From positions 300,285 to 332,534 of the forward strand of contig NW_003546287.1 of the NCBI RefSeq assembly GCF_000090795.2: 32,250 nt of DNA, in the 5' to 3' direction. Made by a program: the position numbers and the translations under genes. Source of the stretch: Amphimedon queenslandica. Its lineage: Eukaryota; Porifera; Demospongiae; Haplosclerida; Niphatidae. A model generated the notes under the pieces. It did no database searches and was not told the origin of the DNA. It was given only the letters and a program-made list of their open reading frames with translations. Of the stretch, positions 10,430 to 20,765 are shown in pieces (position 1 is the stretch's first letter; each line of letters begins with the position of its first letter).

Positions 10430-11831
10430 GTTGCCATGAATTCCTCATCTCATGTAATGCTTACTGACTCAGCACAAATAGAAATCTCTTCTGATACAAA
10501 TTCTAGTGCAGTACAGGCATTATCACCCTGTACCTGCTGTATAAAACTATCAGTATTATCTTGTTCATCAATGTCAGCAAATGGATCATCATCACATGTA
10601 ATTCCTGGCTGCACAATCCAGAAATCACCTTCACTCAACATAATAGCCTTAGTAAAACATTCTTAATTGGGGTTTTTTTGACATTGTTTTATGCTTCTGA
10701 CACCAATCTTATAGCTTGTAAAACTGTGTAGACTTCAAAACTTCTGATGCACAGGCACACTCATTGATCTTTGCAAGTACAAACCTTATCAGTAATGTAC
10801 GATAGTGAACTTTAAAAGATTTGATAATGCCAAGATCCAGTGGTTGCAGTACAGATGTAGTGTTAGCAGGTAAGAAAGCAATAGTAGTATTACTGTACTT
10901 GTCACAGAGATCAGGTGGTCCAGCCAGCATTTTCTATATAAACAAAGAACCTTCCTTCCATCCTTGCTCAGTTTAGCATTGAGCTTGGACAATACATTAT
11001 CCAAAATGTCACCTGTCATTCATAGCTTTGTCTTGATTGTAGTACTCAAGAGGCAATTGACTCTTATTTGTTCACTTGAAGCAACGGGGACATGCTGATT
11101 TCCATATTACTATTGGCTTTATCTCACAATCACCAGCAACATTTACAGGACATGTTACAGTCAATCATTGCTTAGGTTTTTCCCCCATTTACGCTGTTTG
11201 GTTCTCTTTCCTAACCCTTTCTCAGGAAGAGCTTGCCAGAACACACCTGTTTCATCAAAATTCCATGTATCATTAGTGCCGTACCCAACCATTAGCTCTA
11301 CTACTCCTTCCTTCCAGGAAGCCATTGTATCGCTGCCAAATTTTTGAGACTCAACACTCATGGTCATTCTTTTAAATCTTCAGCCAGCGATGAAACTAGG
11401 CATTAGAAGCTTGGAAATGACTGGAAATGCAGTATAACTGAACTTGGAAATGCAGTATGACTGACTTGGAAATGCAGTATGACTGAATTGATATCTCTTT
11501 AGCTTTCTCAATTAGGTGTGTTCCATTTGGATAAATAGTTTTAGACACTGCTACTAAGTACGAGCTGTTCATTGAGTTTTGAATGAAGTCATACTCTGAA
11601 CTTTGTGCCTGTTTGACATCTCCCATCAAAAGCATTTGCAGCATATAATTTTTTCATTTGTTCTTTGTTCTTCAAGATTGTAGTTATTTGGATTTTTCCA
11701 CACATAGACATTGTAGCAAATTTGCATACTCCCAAGCTTCTCCCGTTCAATTTTTTTTCAACTTCATACTTCAATTTCAGGATCAGATCATTCCTTTTGG
11801 AATTATTTTGTAAGGTAAAATAGCCATGCAA
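10430..11831 (-). pseudogene. Tigger/pogo-type transposase (CENP-B HTH plus DDE_1)
   Basis: Cut-and-paste transposase. The N-terminus (11589-11831) reads KRNDLILKLKYEVEKKLNGR, then KIQITTILKNKEQMKKLYAA, the CENP-B/pogo helix-turn-helix pattern. The second DNA-binding region (11396-11644) contains HLIEKAKEISIQ and HFQASNA, separated by a 22-bp minisatellite. The catalytic part starts with NDTWNFDETGVFWQALPEKG, first Asp at 11254-11256. It continues with KPIVIWKSACPRCF (about 11075-11115) and LPLEYYNQDKAMND (about 11020-11062). The second acidic box reads IENAG (Glu at 10932-10934 in place of Asp) and is followed by a frameshift. The third box, FLPANTTSVLQPLDLGIIKS, is intact with Asp at 10835-10837. 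The tail includes AIRLVSEA and an open acidic stretch (10450-10641). Multiple frameshifts make it a relic. Confidence 0.85.
11409..11485. repeat. 22-bp minisatellite, three units plus a partial
   Basis: Units at 11420-11441, 11442-11463 and 11464-11485 follow acttggaaatgcagtatgac with few differences; a partial unit precedes them from 11409. Three units total 66 bp, so the expansion keeps the reading frame of the surrounding Tigger DNA-binding region. Confidence 0.9.
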
Positions 11832-12720
11832 AGATCAGTATTACGAATGTACAGTGACAGTTACAAGGTTCCACGTGATTCTTTTTAAGGTAGAGTCAGT
11901 ATGATTATTATTAGTAACGTGGTAGCGTTACTTATTCGGATTCACCCCCAAACAATATGGCTGCCACAACTTTTGCAGCCTTGATATGCCAGGAAAACGA
12001 GCTCTTATGCTTACCAGACTTTATGGAGGACCTTATCTTGACCAGAGGACTCCAATGGTACAACTAGCGTTGCTCTACACCTTGTCTAAGTGAAAAGTCA
12101 AAAATCAGCAAACTGGCCGCTTTGTTCAGCCACCTTTTTTCATCTTCATCATCATCATCATCAGCAAGTCCTGTCAATCCAGTTGTCGGTGTTTATCTCA
12201 GTATCAGTTGGTGCTACAAGGATAATTCTGACACTAATCTACACCAACAGTCTATGCAGAGGTCCATGTCCCATCAGATCATTCTTCAAGTAAGGAAAAA
12301 GTGATATTGTGACTGTTGGATTCAGCCATCTTAGCTGCATGCCACCATTTTGTTAATTAAAGATTCTTGTTATGTGCTCCAATATTTGGGTGTGGTCGCA
12401 TATGCTCAGATCTGCAGCTTTGGAAGAAGCAAGTTATTGTTTTACCAAGCTATGTTTCGAATCAACTTACTGCAATATTTTAGTGGAGGTTTCCAGCTAA
12501 AAGAAGGTATTGATTTTACCTGTTACTGTTTTATCAAGTGTTTTATTTTATTTCATTTTGAAAAAGAAACAATTATGTTATGACTTATGATATGCAATGA
12601 TAATTTTGAACTTGACGACAGCCTGGAAGAACAGGAATTTCAGGGAAGATGGACACTCTTAGTTCACAGATTCTTGAACAAGGACTTGTGTCGAGACTAG
12701 TATTAATGTCACTTGTCATC
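11832..12720. other. Gap with two short unassigned frames
   Basis: A frame from an ATG at 11957 reads MAATTFAALICQENELLCLP and stops after 36 codons. Another at about 12649 reads MDTLSSQILEQGLVSRLVLM and stops after 38 codons. Neither matches a family I know. A (CAT)n tract at 12141-12163 creates low-complexity Ser/His frames nearby. These could be first exons or chance. Confidence 0.25.
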
Positions 12721-14449
12721 AGTATAGTTGATATTCCTTCAGCATGTCTATTGTTAGACTAACAATAGTAGTAATAGCCCCATGGGATGATAATATGGGG
12801 AGGCAATGATCTTTCCACGATAGCCACATTTGACTACGATAGCAGACCATCTCAATAGACATAAAAATAAATAAATATAACACTTGATCTACAATAAAAA
12901 ATTTAAGGTGTTGTTCTTTGATTTACAGTGTCCTGATGTCGTTGCAGTGCTATGAATACAGTAGTCTATTCAATGCAGTCTCTCATAAATGTTATAATAA
13001 TAATAATAATAACAAAGAAAATTATTGTTTGTGTAAAATCAACAAGTATCACAATTGCAACTAAAGAAAAACTATAAATATTATTTAAAAAATAAACACA
13101 AACAAGAACATAAAAAATTTAAAAAAAACAAGATGAAGTAGGATTCCGAATGACCTACGAAAATACATAACGAAATACAGAAGAAGCTTCAGAATGTACT
13201 AGATATATTGAAACTCAGTGAATATTTTGAGCTTCAAATAGACAGGCTCCAGCAAGTTTGCTGCAATGCAGCCACACCTTCTTATTGATGCAGCAATGTG
13301 TAAAGCTACAAGTAAATGTTATAACACACCAACCAGAGATACATCACATTTGTATGACAGTGTTTAGCTTAGGCGAAGTCATACCAATATGATGTATCCT
13401 GCATGGGAGTGTTATCAACATATTTGTGTGATAATGAGTGGGCATATCAAAGGCACACAAATGCACATGCTCAGTAGCACTACACATTCTGGTAAAAATG
13501 AAAGCAATGGATGACAGAAGGCTTAAAAAAGGTTCTTTAGCAACAGATTTAGGCTCTTTGTTGACATATCTAAACTACTTCCAGGCTATAATATCTGGAA
13601 GAGTATAATCTAGGTACGGTACAGTGATCCAGCACTTGCTAATGGGCCTGTGTATTGATTTAACCTTCCCCAGCCATTTTATTTAGCCATTGCAGTTTAG
13701 ACAATCATTTATAGAAAGCAGTAAACTTTACCTGCACGAAATCCTACTCTGTGCCTTGATCTAAATTTGCCTGAACTCTGGAGAATGCCTATTTTTTGGC
13801 TCTTTACTTGTTGGTCCGTGTGAATTCCCAGGCCAATGCCCAGGCTTAATTGACTGTTGACTTTCAGCTTATTAAGCTGTCCAATGTGTTACTTTGTATA
13901 TTTTATTTCATAAAACAGTTTATGTCAAAACTACACGAATACAAATAAAACGACAAGGATGCATTTTTATTTGTACAACAGGTGGTGCCATTGATACACC
14001 CACTCACTATTATACAAATATTTGCTAAAGATTGCTACAGACATGCTCTAATTTGTATTACCACATTTACAATTACTCCGATTAATTTAATTTTTTAATG
14101 AATTATGAAATACTTTCCTACATTCTAACTAAAAATTGAAATGTACTATAAACCTTAGCATTTGTACAAGTACCTCAAGTGTCCCTTTGTCTCAAGTCTC
14201 ATTAACTTCTAGGTTGGATGGATGTAGAGAGTGTACTGACTGCCCCCCCTAACTGTGAACTTGGTATTAACTAACTAGGCTACTAAATTAATGTTACTAT
14301 TATCTCCTTATTTATTAGTATGGTGGTACCCAAAGGGCGAGTGATTGGCCATTCTAAGCCTGGCTTCAAACATCAGCAATTGCACTGTCCCTACACATGA
14401 AAGGATTCCCAATGCTAGCATATGTGAGGCTGAGAGCGTAATGAATGCA
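12721..14449. other. Long AT-rich gap
   Basis: No gene recognised on either strand. Holds a (TAA)n microsatellite at about 12992-13012 and A-rich stretches up to 13140. The right part (about 14300-14449) is probably the 3' flank of the DIRS element, but no split or inverted terminal repeat was identified. Confidence 0.4.
12992..13012. repeat. (TAA)n microsatellite
   Basis: About six perfect TAA units ending in aacaaag. Confidence 0.9.
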
Positions 14450-15550
14450 TTAAACTAAGCATAAATAATTAGTAGTAGAGACCCATGATTGGTGGTACAA
14501 GTTTCCGCTGGCCAACTTCTTGGACAATGACGCAAGGTGACCCATCACCAACTTGATATATAAGAGGAGTGCACTGCTCTGCCACCTTTCTAATGTTTTC
14601 GTTGTCGAGTCCTCCACCGCAAGTCTGGCTGCTGTTGTAGCTTCCCCAAACATAAAACTATGGACCACAAAGTCCTGGGCTGGGAGGCCTGCTACCAACA
14701 ATGCTGTCCTCACTGCTACAAACGGGGGGCAGGTCAAGGAAAAGCCATCTCTCCAACAAAGTATTGGGCCTTGCTGTGTGCTCCCGAGCCCTATGTAGTG
14801 TGTGAAAGCCTCCAATGGGCAGAGGTCACTGCAAGTTAGTCCCACGATTGACAAGACCCTCTTGCAGGCCTGATCTTTTTTTGATCTTTTCAGGTGGATG
14901 GAGACAACATTTGGCGAGACTGCAGGGTCCATCGACAAGTCTATAACGAGATTTATCCAGTAGTTGACAACATTGCCCTCTGGAACCGTCATTTTGACAG
15001 TGCAGCTGAAGGTTAAGAAAGTCATGCCAGCTTTAGCCCACAGCATCGCCTTGTCATGATACACTTCAGGTTCTCCCTGAGTCCATATACCCTATAGCCA
15101 TCTCAAAATGTTAGGTGTAATGGGCAGTCGTGATCTTCAATGAGCTAGCTCCTGTCTCCCACGTGATACCCTCATGCCCCATATGATCTGCCTTACCCTC
15201 GGCATGTTGCCAATGCCAGGATCGTAAATGCCCCTTGCAATTTGGAGCTGGAGAATCCCCGATAAATATGCCTTAATGGTTGGTGCAGCTAGACTCAGCT
15301 GCCCCATACAGGCCACAAAATAACCATACATTCCAGTTACTGGGAGAGGCAATAATGAGCAGTTTGAACAAAATTTCACAAAACATTTTTGTGCAGTGCT
15401 CTAAGACCTTTCACTCAAGGCTGCTATACTTGCCTTAAAGTAATGTTGAATAGCTCACTCCAGATAGCTGAAGAACCAGCAGGGCCTCTGGAACTACTGC
15501 AGGAAGTAGCTCCACTACTTAGACCTGAGAGAGAAAGAAACATGGACAGT
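14450..15550 (-). pseudogene. DIRS-type tyrosine recombinase
   Basis: The recombinase of a DIRS retrotransposon, which integrates circular cDNA without target duplication. The N-terminal SAM-like region spans about 15550-15137 with ELFNITLRQV, LLPLPVTGMYGYFVAC and APTIKAYLSGILQLQIARG. The catalytic part (14450-15064) has HLKRSKKDQACKRV and LCPLEAFTHYI, then the core box VVHSFMFGEATTAA and TKTLERWQSSALLLYIK. In the family the core box is HSFRxGAAT, so the catalytic Arg is Met here (codon at 14651-14653); the expected nucleophile Tyr is present at 14558-14560. Frameshifts and stops separate the parts. The loss of Arg means this copy could not recombine. Confidence 0.85.
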
Positions 15551-15656
15551 TACTGGACAGAGCATCTGCAAGACTGTTCTGAGCCACCAGGATATGACAG
15601 GCTGAGAACCATAAGTCATAATACACTGCAAGAAGTACTAACAAACACATAAAGGG

Positions 15657-15790
15657 TATCATACATTATGTAACATTGTTGCATTTAACATGTTGCACAG
15701 TGTATGATGCCCTATTTTGTTACATGCAAAATGTTGCTTGGAGTTGACTGCGATTCAACTTGGTGCAACAGTGTTGCATCATGTATGATA
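15657..15790. mobile_element. 134-bp foldback MITE inserted in the DIRS element
   Basis: The left end, tatcatacattatgtaacat then tgttgca (15657-15683), is the inverted complement of 15764-15790 with three mismatches in 27. Inside, a further inverted copy of the end motif (gtgtatgatg at about 15700-15709) makes the element partly self-complementary. It interrupts the DIRS polyprotein between the RNase H residues YIMNSF and the downstream NSLADALSSN. TA at both ends is compatible with a TA target duplication, as in Tc1/mariner-type MITEs; this last point is inference. Confidence 0.8.
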
Positions 15791-16260
15791 GCTTTTGCGT
15801 GGGATAGGTGTTCTTCACAGCTATAGAAACTATTCATGATGTATATCACGGCTTTGTTATCAACCAGGAACTCGACAATTTCTCTCCAATACTTCCCTCA
15901 CAAAGCTGCAGCCATCACCATGGGCATCAGCTCTTTCACCTGTAGTGAATTCCCCAAAGTTGCTGTGATAATTTCACAGATATCCATTGGGGCAGCCAGA
16001 ACGATGCCACACCTATACATATCCGAAACTATTGTACAATTGGGGACTGTGCTGACTACTGCCCACACAGCTGAGAGCCCGTCTCAGTGAGGGACAACAA
16101 GGCTTCACATATGTAAGTTGGCATGGGGCTACTACGTTTAGCCAGACCTTGTGCCAGGAGGCATAGCATCCAGGAATGCACACCCAGGTCTCATTACTTT
16201 TGTTGCATGCTGCAGCAGACCTGCAAGACTCTATAATGCCTCCTCGGATAACACCCACCT
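15791..16260 (-). pseudogene. DIRS-type RT connection and RNase H domain
   Basis: Continuation of the reverse transcriptase towards RNase H. After a stop at the end of the RT block the same frame reads SLAGLLQHATKVMRPG (about 16185-16231), the RT-connection motif of DIRS and gypsy-related elements. Further on, VKELMPMVMAAAL, stop, GKYWREIVEFLVDNKAVIYI (about 15840-15945) gives the RNase H box with its conserved Asp-Asn-x-Ala. The stop replaces an expected Trp. Beyond the MITE the frame resumes as NSLADALSSNCPCFF (about 15555-15600), the end of RNase H in this family. Confidence 0.8.
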
Positions 16261-16755
16261 GCCCTGGGCTACCTTGAGCTCCGCCTCCTGGTACTCCTCC
16301 TTAACATGTGGTAGCCGCAGCTGGAGTTTCTTGTTGTCAAACAGGAAGCCTATAAACTTTAGGCACCTACTTGGACCCTCTAACTTTTCTGGTGCTAGTG
16401 GGAGGCCTAGGGAAGTGAAAACTTCCAATGTCCTTCGAACCTGTAAGGCAGATTCTTGGTGCCTCTCAATAATGATAAAGTTATCCAAGTAGTGAGAACA
16501 TTATTTACGCTTTTCTGTATTAAGACCAATTGGGCTGCATCTACATTAGCCAAGAACAACTTTGGACCACTCCACAGGCCAAAATGGAGTGCACTGTTAA
16601 TACAGGTGACTCCATCTCACTCCATCCTTAGCAGCCATTGATTTTCTGGTGGATAGAAATGTTCCTATGTGCCTCTTAAATGTCAGCTTTCAGTAGGAGG
16701 GAGCCCCTGCCGAACTGCTAGACTAGGAGAGCTCAGCTTCTTCCTCACTCCTCAG
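16231..16755 (-). pseudogene. DIRS-type reverse transcriptase
   Basis: Polymerase that would copy element RNA to DNA. Minus-strand blocks in order: GRGSLLLKADI (about 16680-16712), ENQWLLRMEWDGVTCIN and SALHFGLWSGPKLFLANVDA (about 16540-16640, with a frameshift), then HYLDNFIIIERHQ (16456-16494) and LGLPLAPEKLEGPSRCLKFI (about 16360-16420). The catalytic YxDD box is YLDN (16480-16491), so the second Asp is Asn. This domain order, with RNase H and then a tyrosine recombinase downstream, defines DIRS rather than gypsy. The 5' part with gag was not found to the right. Confidence 0.85.
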
Positions 16756-17987
16756 GTTGAGTAACAGTCAGAGAGACAGTATGGTATGGGTGCTATATGT
16801 ACAAAAATGGAAAAATTTATCAACTAATAAATCCAACCTCTTTTAGACAAAAGTGCACCCGCATTCATGAATGCTGCTATTATTAGTACCATGACAGATA
16901 CATGTGGTCTATGCAGTCAGGGCAATTAGTTGCGGGTACAGTCAGTGTCAATGCATGACGTGCACCATAATAACCCTGATGACACGTGACCAAAATGTGA
17001 CTGACCATGTGACTTCAGACACAAGTATGGCCATGGCTGGTGATGATGGAGATCGAGATAGCCGAAGTCATAGATAATCTGATTGACGTGTCACCATTAA
17101 CATGAACACATGAGTAATGCATTAGGACTCGCTGTACAGGAAGCAACAACATCACATCCTCAAGATAAGCTGCCTCATTGTCACATCATTCTAGTCCAAA
17201 TCGGACCAGTCCATAACGGTAGGTATGAGTGTGTACGGGTATGCCGCAGTGTGAGTCTGGTATGGTGTATGTCTTTATGATAGCTCAGGATGTGCTAGCT
17301 TTAGGTGTGGCACTGGCCATTTTTAATTGAATCAAAAATACAAATATGGCTGATTTCATTTAAATTTAAGGTTTAAAGCAATAAATAAGATTTTTTTACA
17401 ATATTTTATTGCAAAAAGTAAGATACAATACAGTAATTTAATGAGATTTTCTTGAAAATTTTGTCACTTCTCCAAAAATGCTGTCATTTGCAGGTGATTG
17501 AATCAGTTTGAAAGTTCTAAAACCCATTTCCTTTAATATAAAATACTTAAATTCTGCGTATTAAGGCCACTAAACCGCACCTTTTTGTAAGGGCTCTATT
17601 GTGAGATGGTTGTGGAAATTATGGAACAGAGATTGCAATATTAAAGACATATATTTCTGAGCCACTTACAGTTATATCAATTTTATTATTGTTTTGTAGT
17701 TTTGAATAGCTGCTTGGTGCAATACATGTCTAGAAATGCCAGGACATCCATAGGAAATGTCTAGTAAATTTTCCGTAAACTCAATTTTAATCTTTATACA
17801 GTGTCAATGGTGAAATCGTTTAAGCATCCTATAACTTGCAATGTGGTGAAATTTTCCAAGGTCACGCTTTCAATATTGTTTGTGCAACAGTAAAGCTTTT
17901 ATCCTGCTGAAGATCATCCTGATCAGTCTTGTTGCTGTCACCTGACCGTCGAAAGATAGGACTATCATTGATGTTATCTTTCCATTA
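16756..17987. other. Gap, no gene recognised
   Basis: Should contain the 5' side of the DIRS element if it was ever complete, but no gag-like frame is seen. An ATG in good context at 17035 opens MAGDDGDRDSRSHR and then stops, possibly a first exon or chance. Confidence 0.35.
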
Positions 17988-18236
17988 AGATATGTGACCA
18001 TAATTGACAAAAGGTACCTTATGGCGGATTTTAAAATTCATCATTATAATGGAAAATATCAATCTGTGCGTGCTTAGTTAAACATCTATTATGTTCAAAA
18101 GTTACATAGTAACTTTTTGCATCCTGTGGAGTAATTTTATGATAAATAGACATCAGGAAGTTGGATTTTCTTGGCTATAAAGACAAAGTTTATTACCCGC
18201 CATAAGGTACCTTTTGTCAATTATGGTCACATATCT
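17988..18236. mobile_element. Foldback element with perfect 40-bp inverted repeats
   Basis: 17988-18027 (agatatgtgaccataattga then caaaaggtaccttatggcgg) is the exact reverse complement of 18197-18236 over 40 bp. Pairing continues imperfectly inward. Near the midpoint a second hairpin, aaaagttac-ata-gtaactttt, spans 18097-18117 with a 3-base loop. The whole 249-bp unit has no coding capacity. This is the form of a non-autonomous foldback MITE. Ends are uncertain by a few bases because the outermost aga/tct also pairs; a TA at 17991 and 18232 could mark the true target duplication. Confidence 0.85.
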
Positions 18237-18893
18237 GAAATTGGAAATGTTTCTCATTTTTGAAAGGTTATAACTATAAAACTTCTTTTGAAGACATTCC
18301 CCCTTAGGAAGTTTAAAGTAAAACTAATTTGCAAAGGAATTGTGCATAAAGAATAAGGTAGTCGGTGAAAATTATTGTAAACTGAGCTTTCAAAAATCAA
18401 TATTCTGCACTTGTGGTTGCAATACACAAAGCATGAAAAACAATCAGCTCTGCACAAAACGTGTCTTGGTGACTCATGGACTCTAAAAAAGACACTGAAT
18501 GTCAGGAGAATGCTACTAAACATCTGGCAAGCACAGAAAATCTTTTAAAGTCAAGATTTATCATTGCCATTTGCTTCAATTGCCACACTTGCCGTCTAAA
18601 ACTAAGAAATATGTCGAAATAGCATCTCCAGTTCCATTCACAAGACTTCTAAAAAGCCTTCAGTGCCAAATAAAGTGCAGTCGCCTTACAAGACAGCAGT
18701 CATTCCTTGTCGAATAGAAATGACAAGATTCCTCAATTCTCCATCACTGCATGTTGCTATGGTAATTTCAATGCATATCATTAAATTAAAATGACTGCAA
18801 GTTCCATTGCAATTTCTGGACATGACTCCATCTAATTTCAAGTCTGAGCTTCAGTTGTGATAGTAGTGTAATATAGATGCAATAATAATACCT
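18237..18893. other. Gap before the HECT-family relic
   Basis: Short, broken coding-like stretches on the plus strand (for example KTSKKPSVPNKVQSPYKTAV near 18645-18705) may be upstream exons or linker of the HECT-family gene. Nothing was assigned. Confidence 0.3.
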
Positions 18894-20765
18894 TTCCTCA
18901 TTGATCTACAAGACAGCAAGAGATGTTCTGCCATCTTTTCTAAAAAGAAGGCAATTGAATGAAGAAAAAGCCTCACAGAAGGAAAAGTCAATTCAAGTAT
19001 GGGATTGCAATATTGTGTCTCCCTCTCAGACATACATAGACATACATGCCCTATTCCTTATCCTCTAGGAAAACTTAGGGAATTGATGGGGCACCACTGT
19101 TTTATTGGCAAAATACCATTGATGTCAAATATGACAGCTAAATGTGTCGTTGCAGAAATACATTCCGTATTTGAAGGTTCAGTAAAAAAGCAAAGGTTTT
19201 CAATCACTTCTTTGCAATTCACTGGATGTGACAGCATATCACTGACTATACCATCAGTGTCATCACAATTTGTGTGGACACCACAGCATGTGGCAAAACT
19301 TGGCTACAACAAAGGAACAGTATACATTATGCTTAAGGAAGAGCTTCAAATTGAGGTTTGTATTTGATTTGGTTAACTGTGATAAATATTTATGCTTTGT
19401 AATAGACTTAATATGATGAATTGGGAGTAGAAGAAGCAAGTGAAGACACTTCAAGTGATTAAAGTCTTCAATCATCAGGAATTGTAAAGAAAGTGTCTAG
19501 TAAAAATACTTCACCCGAATTAAATTACAGGTATCTAGAATTACTGAAGATAGTTTAATTTCATTTATTGTGTTTAATGCACTTACATTGATATTATTGA
19601 TCTTACACATGATGTTGAGCCTTCTGATAATGAAAGTCTACCAGAAGTATTGTTTTTCAAGCGAACTCGTACTGAAACATACTACAAACATTTAGTATGA
19701 CAACAAAAGATGATGTCATCAGAGCTAGAGATCCCTATTCAGCATCAACAGATCATAATTGCGGAAGATTTTGAAAGGGTGCATATTCGTCAAAACACCT
19801 TGTACAGTGATGCTCTATGTGCTTTTTAACGCCTCAACTTTAATCCATCAAGATGCTTAGGGTTACTTTTATAGGTAAACCTGACATTGATGACGGCGGT
19901 CCTCAGCATTGTTTTTTGGTTTCTTGATGAGGGATAATTTATTATGATCTAGTTTGTTCTCTGGCTGGCCATTAAATGTAGTGCCCATTCATAGCATTGA
20001 GGGAGTCTCGACTAATACGTTTCTTGTTGTAGGAGTAATGATGGCAACATGTGTAATTCAGGGTGGAGAAGCACTACTTTGTTTTGCTAGAACTGTTTTT
20101 GATTATTTAGTATTAGATGCCAAAAATAGTGCAGCCTGTATTGATGACATTTCAGATTATGACATACAAATGAAACTCAAGTAGGTAATATTGTGGTATA
20201 ATTTGTGCATTGATTCAATTAACTTAAAACACGATGTTAAGTAAAGAAATTTTTTTTGGTTTCTATGTTCAAACACAAAAGAACGAAATTTAAAACAAAT
20301 GGAAATAAGATATACATTACTAAACTACTGCACTTTTATATTTTTAAATTTCTACTTCATAGGTGAAGCAAACTAGCTTGGATAAAAATTTTGGAGCTCT
20401 AGACAGCAATTAATATGACTTTAGATTTCTTTGTGGCTACTCCAAACCATTAAGTTCTATCAACTTATCTTACAGGAATGAGTTCATTACTAGTATATGG
20501 CTACATCATACCTACTTTTCAGTACATGCAGAGCGTCAACAGTTAAATGGCTTCAAAGCACATTAAAAGTTAAAGATTTGATGTGTAATTATCCTGATGA
20601 GATGTAGGTGTTGCTAACACCATCAAAGTCCTTCGAAGTAACGGCAGCTTTTCTTTAGATGAGGCTATGATTATGTAGTCTGATGAAGGATCTCATAAAA
20701 TAGTTGAAGAAGAAGCTGTGATAATAGCCTGGTCTGACTATATTGTAGATTGTTATGGTAAGTGC
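18894..20765 (+). pseudogene. G2E3-like HECT-family gene, degraded
   Basis: Relic of a family annotated in fish, sponges and corals as G2/M-phase-specific E3 ubiquitin ligase-like, with a truncated HECT domain. Blocks in order: PSFLKRRQLNEEKASQKEKS and IQVWDCNIVSPSQTYI (18916-19030), then LGKLRELMGHHCFIGKIPLM and FVWTPQHVAKLGYNKGTVYI (19060-19330), an N-terminal region of the family. Next comes a linker (19611-19826) with RQNTLYSDALCAF. The HECT N-lobe follows: GKPDIDDGGPQHCF (19874-19914), LFSGWPLNVVPIHSIEGV, MMATCVIQGGEALLCFA (to 20184). The next blocks are LCGYSKPLSSINLSYRNEF and YFSVHAERQQLNGF (20426-20560), and IIAWSDYIVDCYGK (about 20720-20762). Some gaps carry splice-like sites (gag|gtttgt near 19350), so part of the interruption may be introns, but stops inside blocks show decay. 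The C-lobe with the catalytic Cys was not found. Confidence 0.75.

Noticed and set aside
12122..12304. Ser-rich and His-rich frames
   Set aside because: Produced by a (CAT)n microsatellite read in different frames.
14553..14798. Plus-strand open frame of 81 codons
   Set aside because: Lies antisense to the recombinase catalytic box, which has clear family motifs.
15389..15652. An 87-codon plus-strand frame with a plausible protein-like sequence
   Set aside because: The opposite strand carries the DIRS recombinase N-terminus and RNase H end in order; the plus frame is its mirror.
17988..18236. The 40-bp inverted repeat as a transcription terminator
   Set aside because: Arms are far apart (169 bp), without a U-tract, in eukaryotic DNA; a foldback element fits better.
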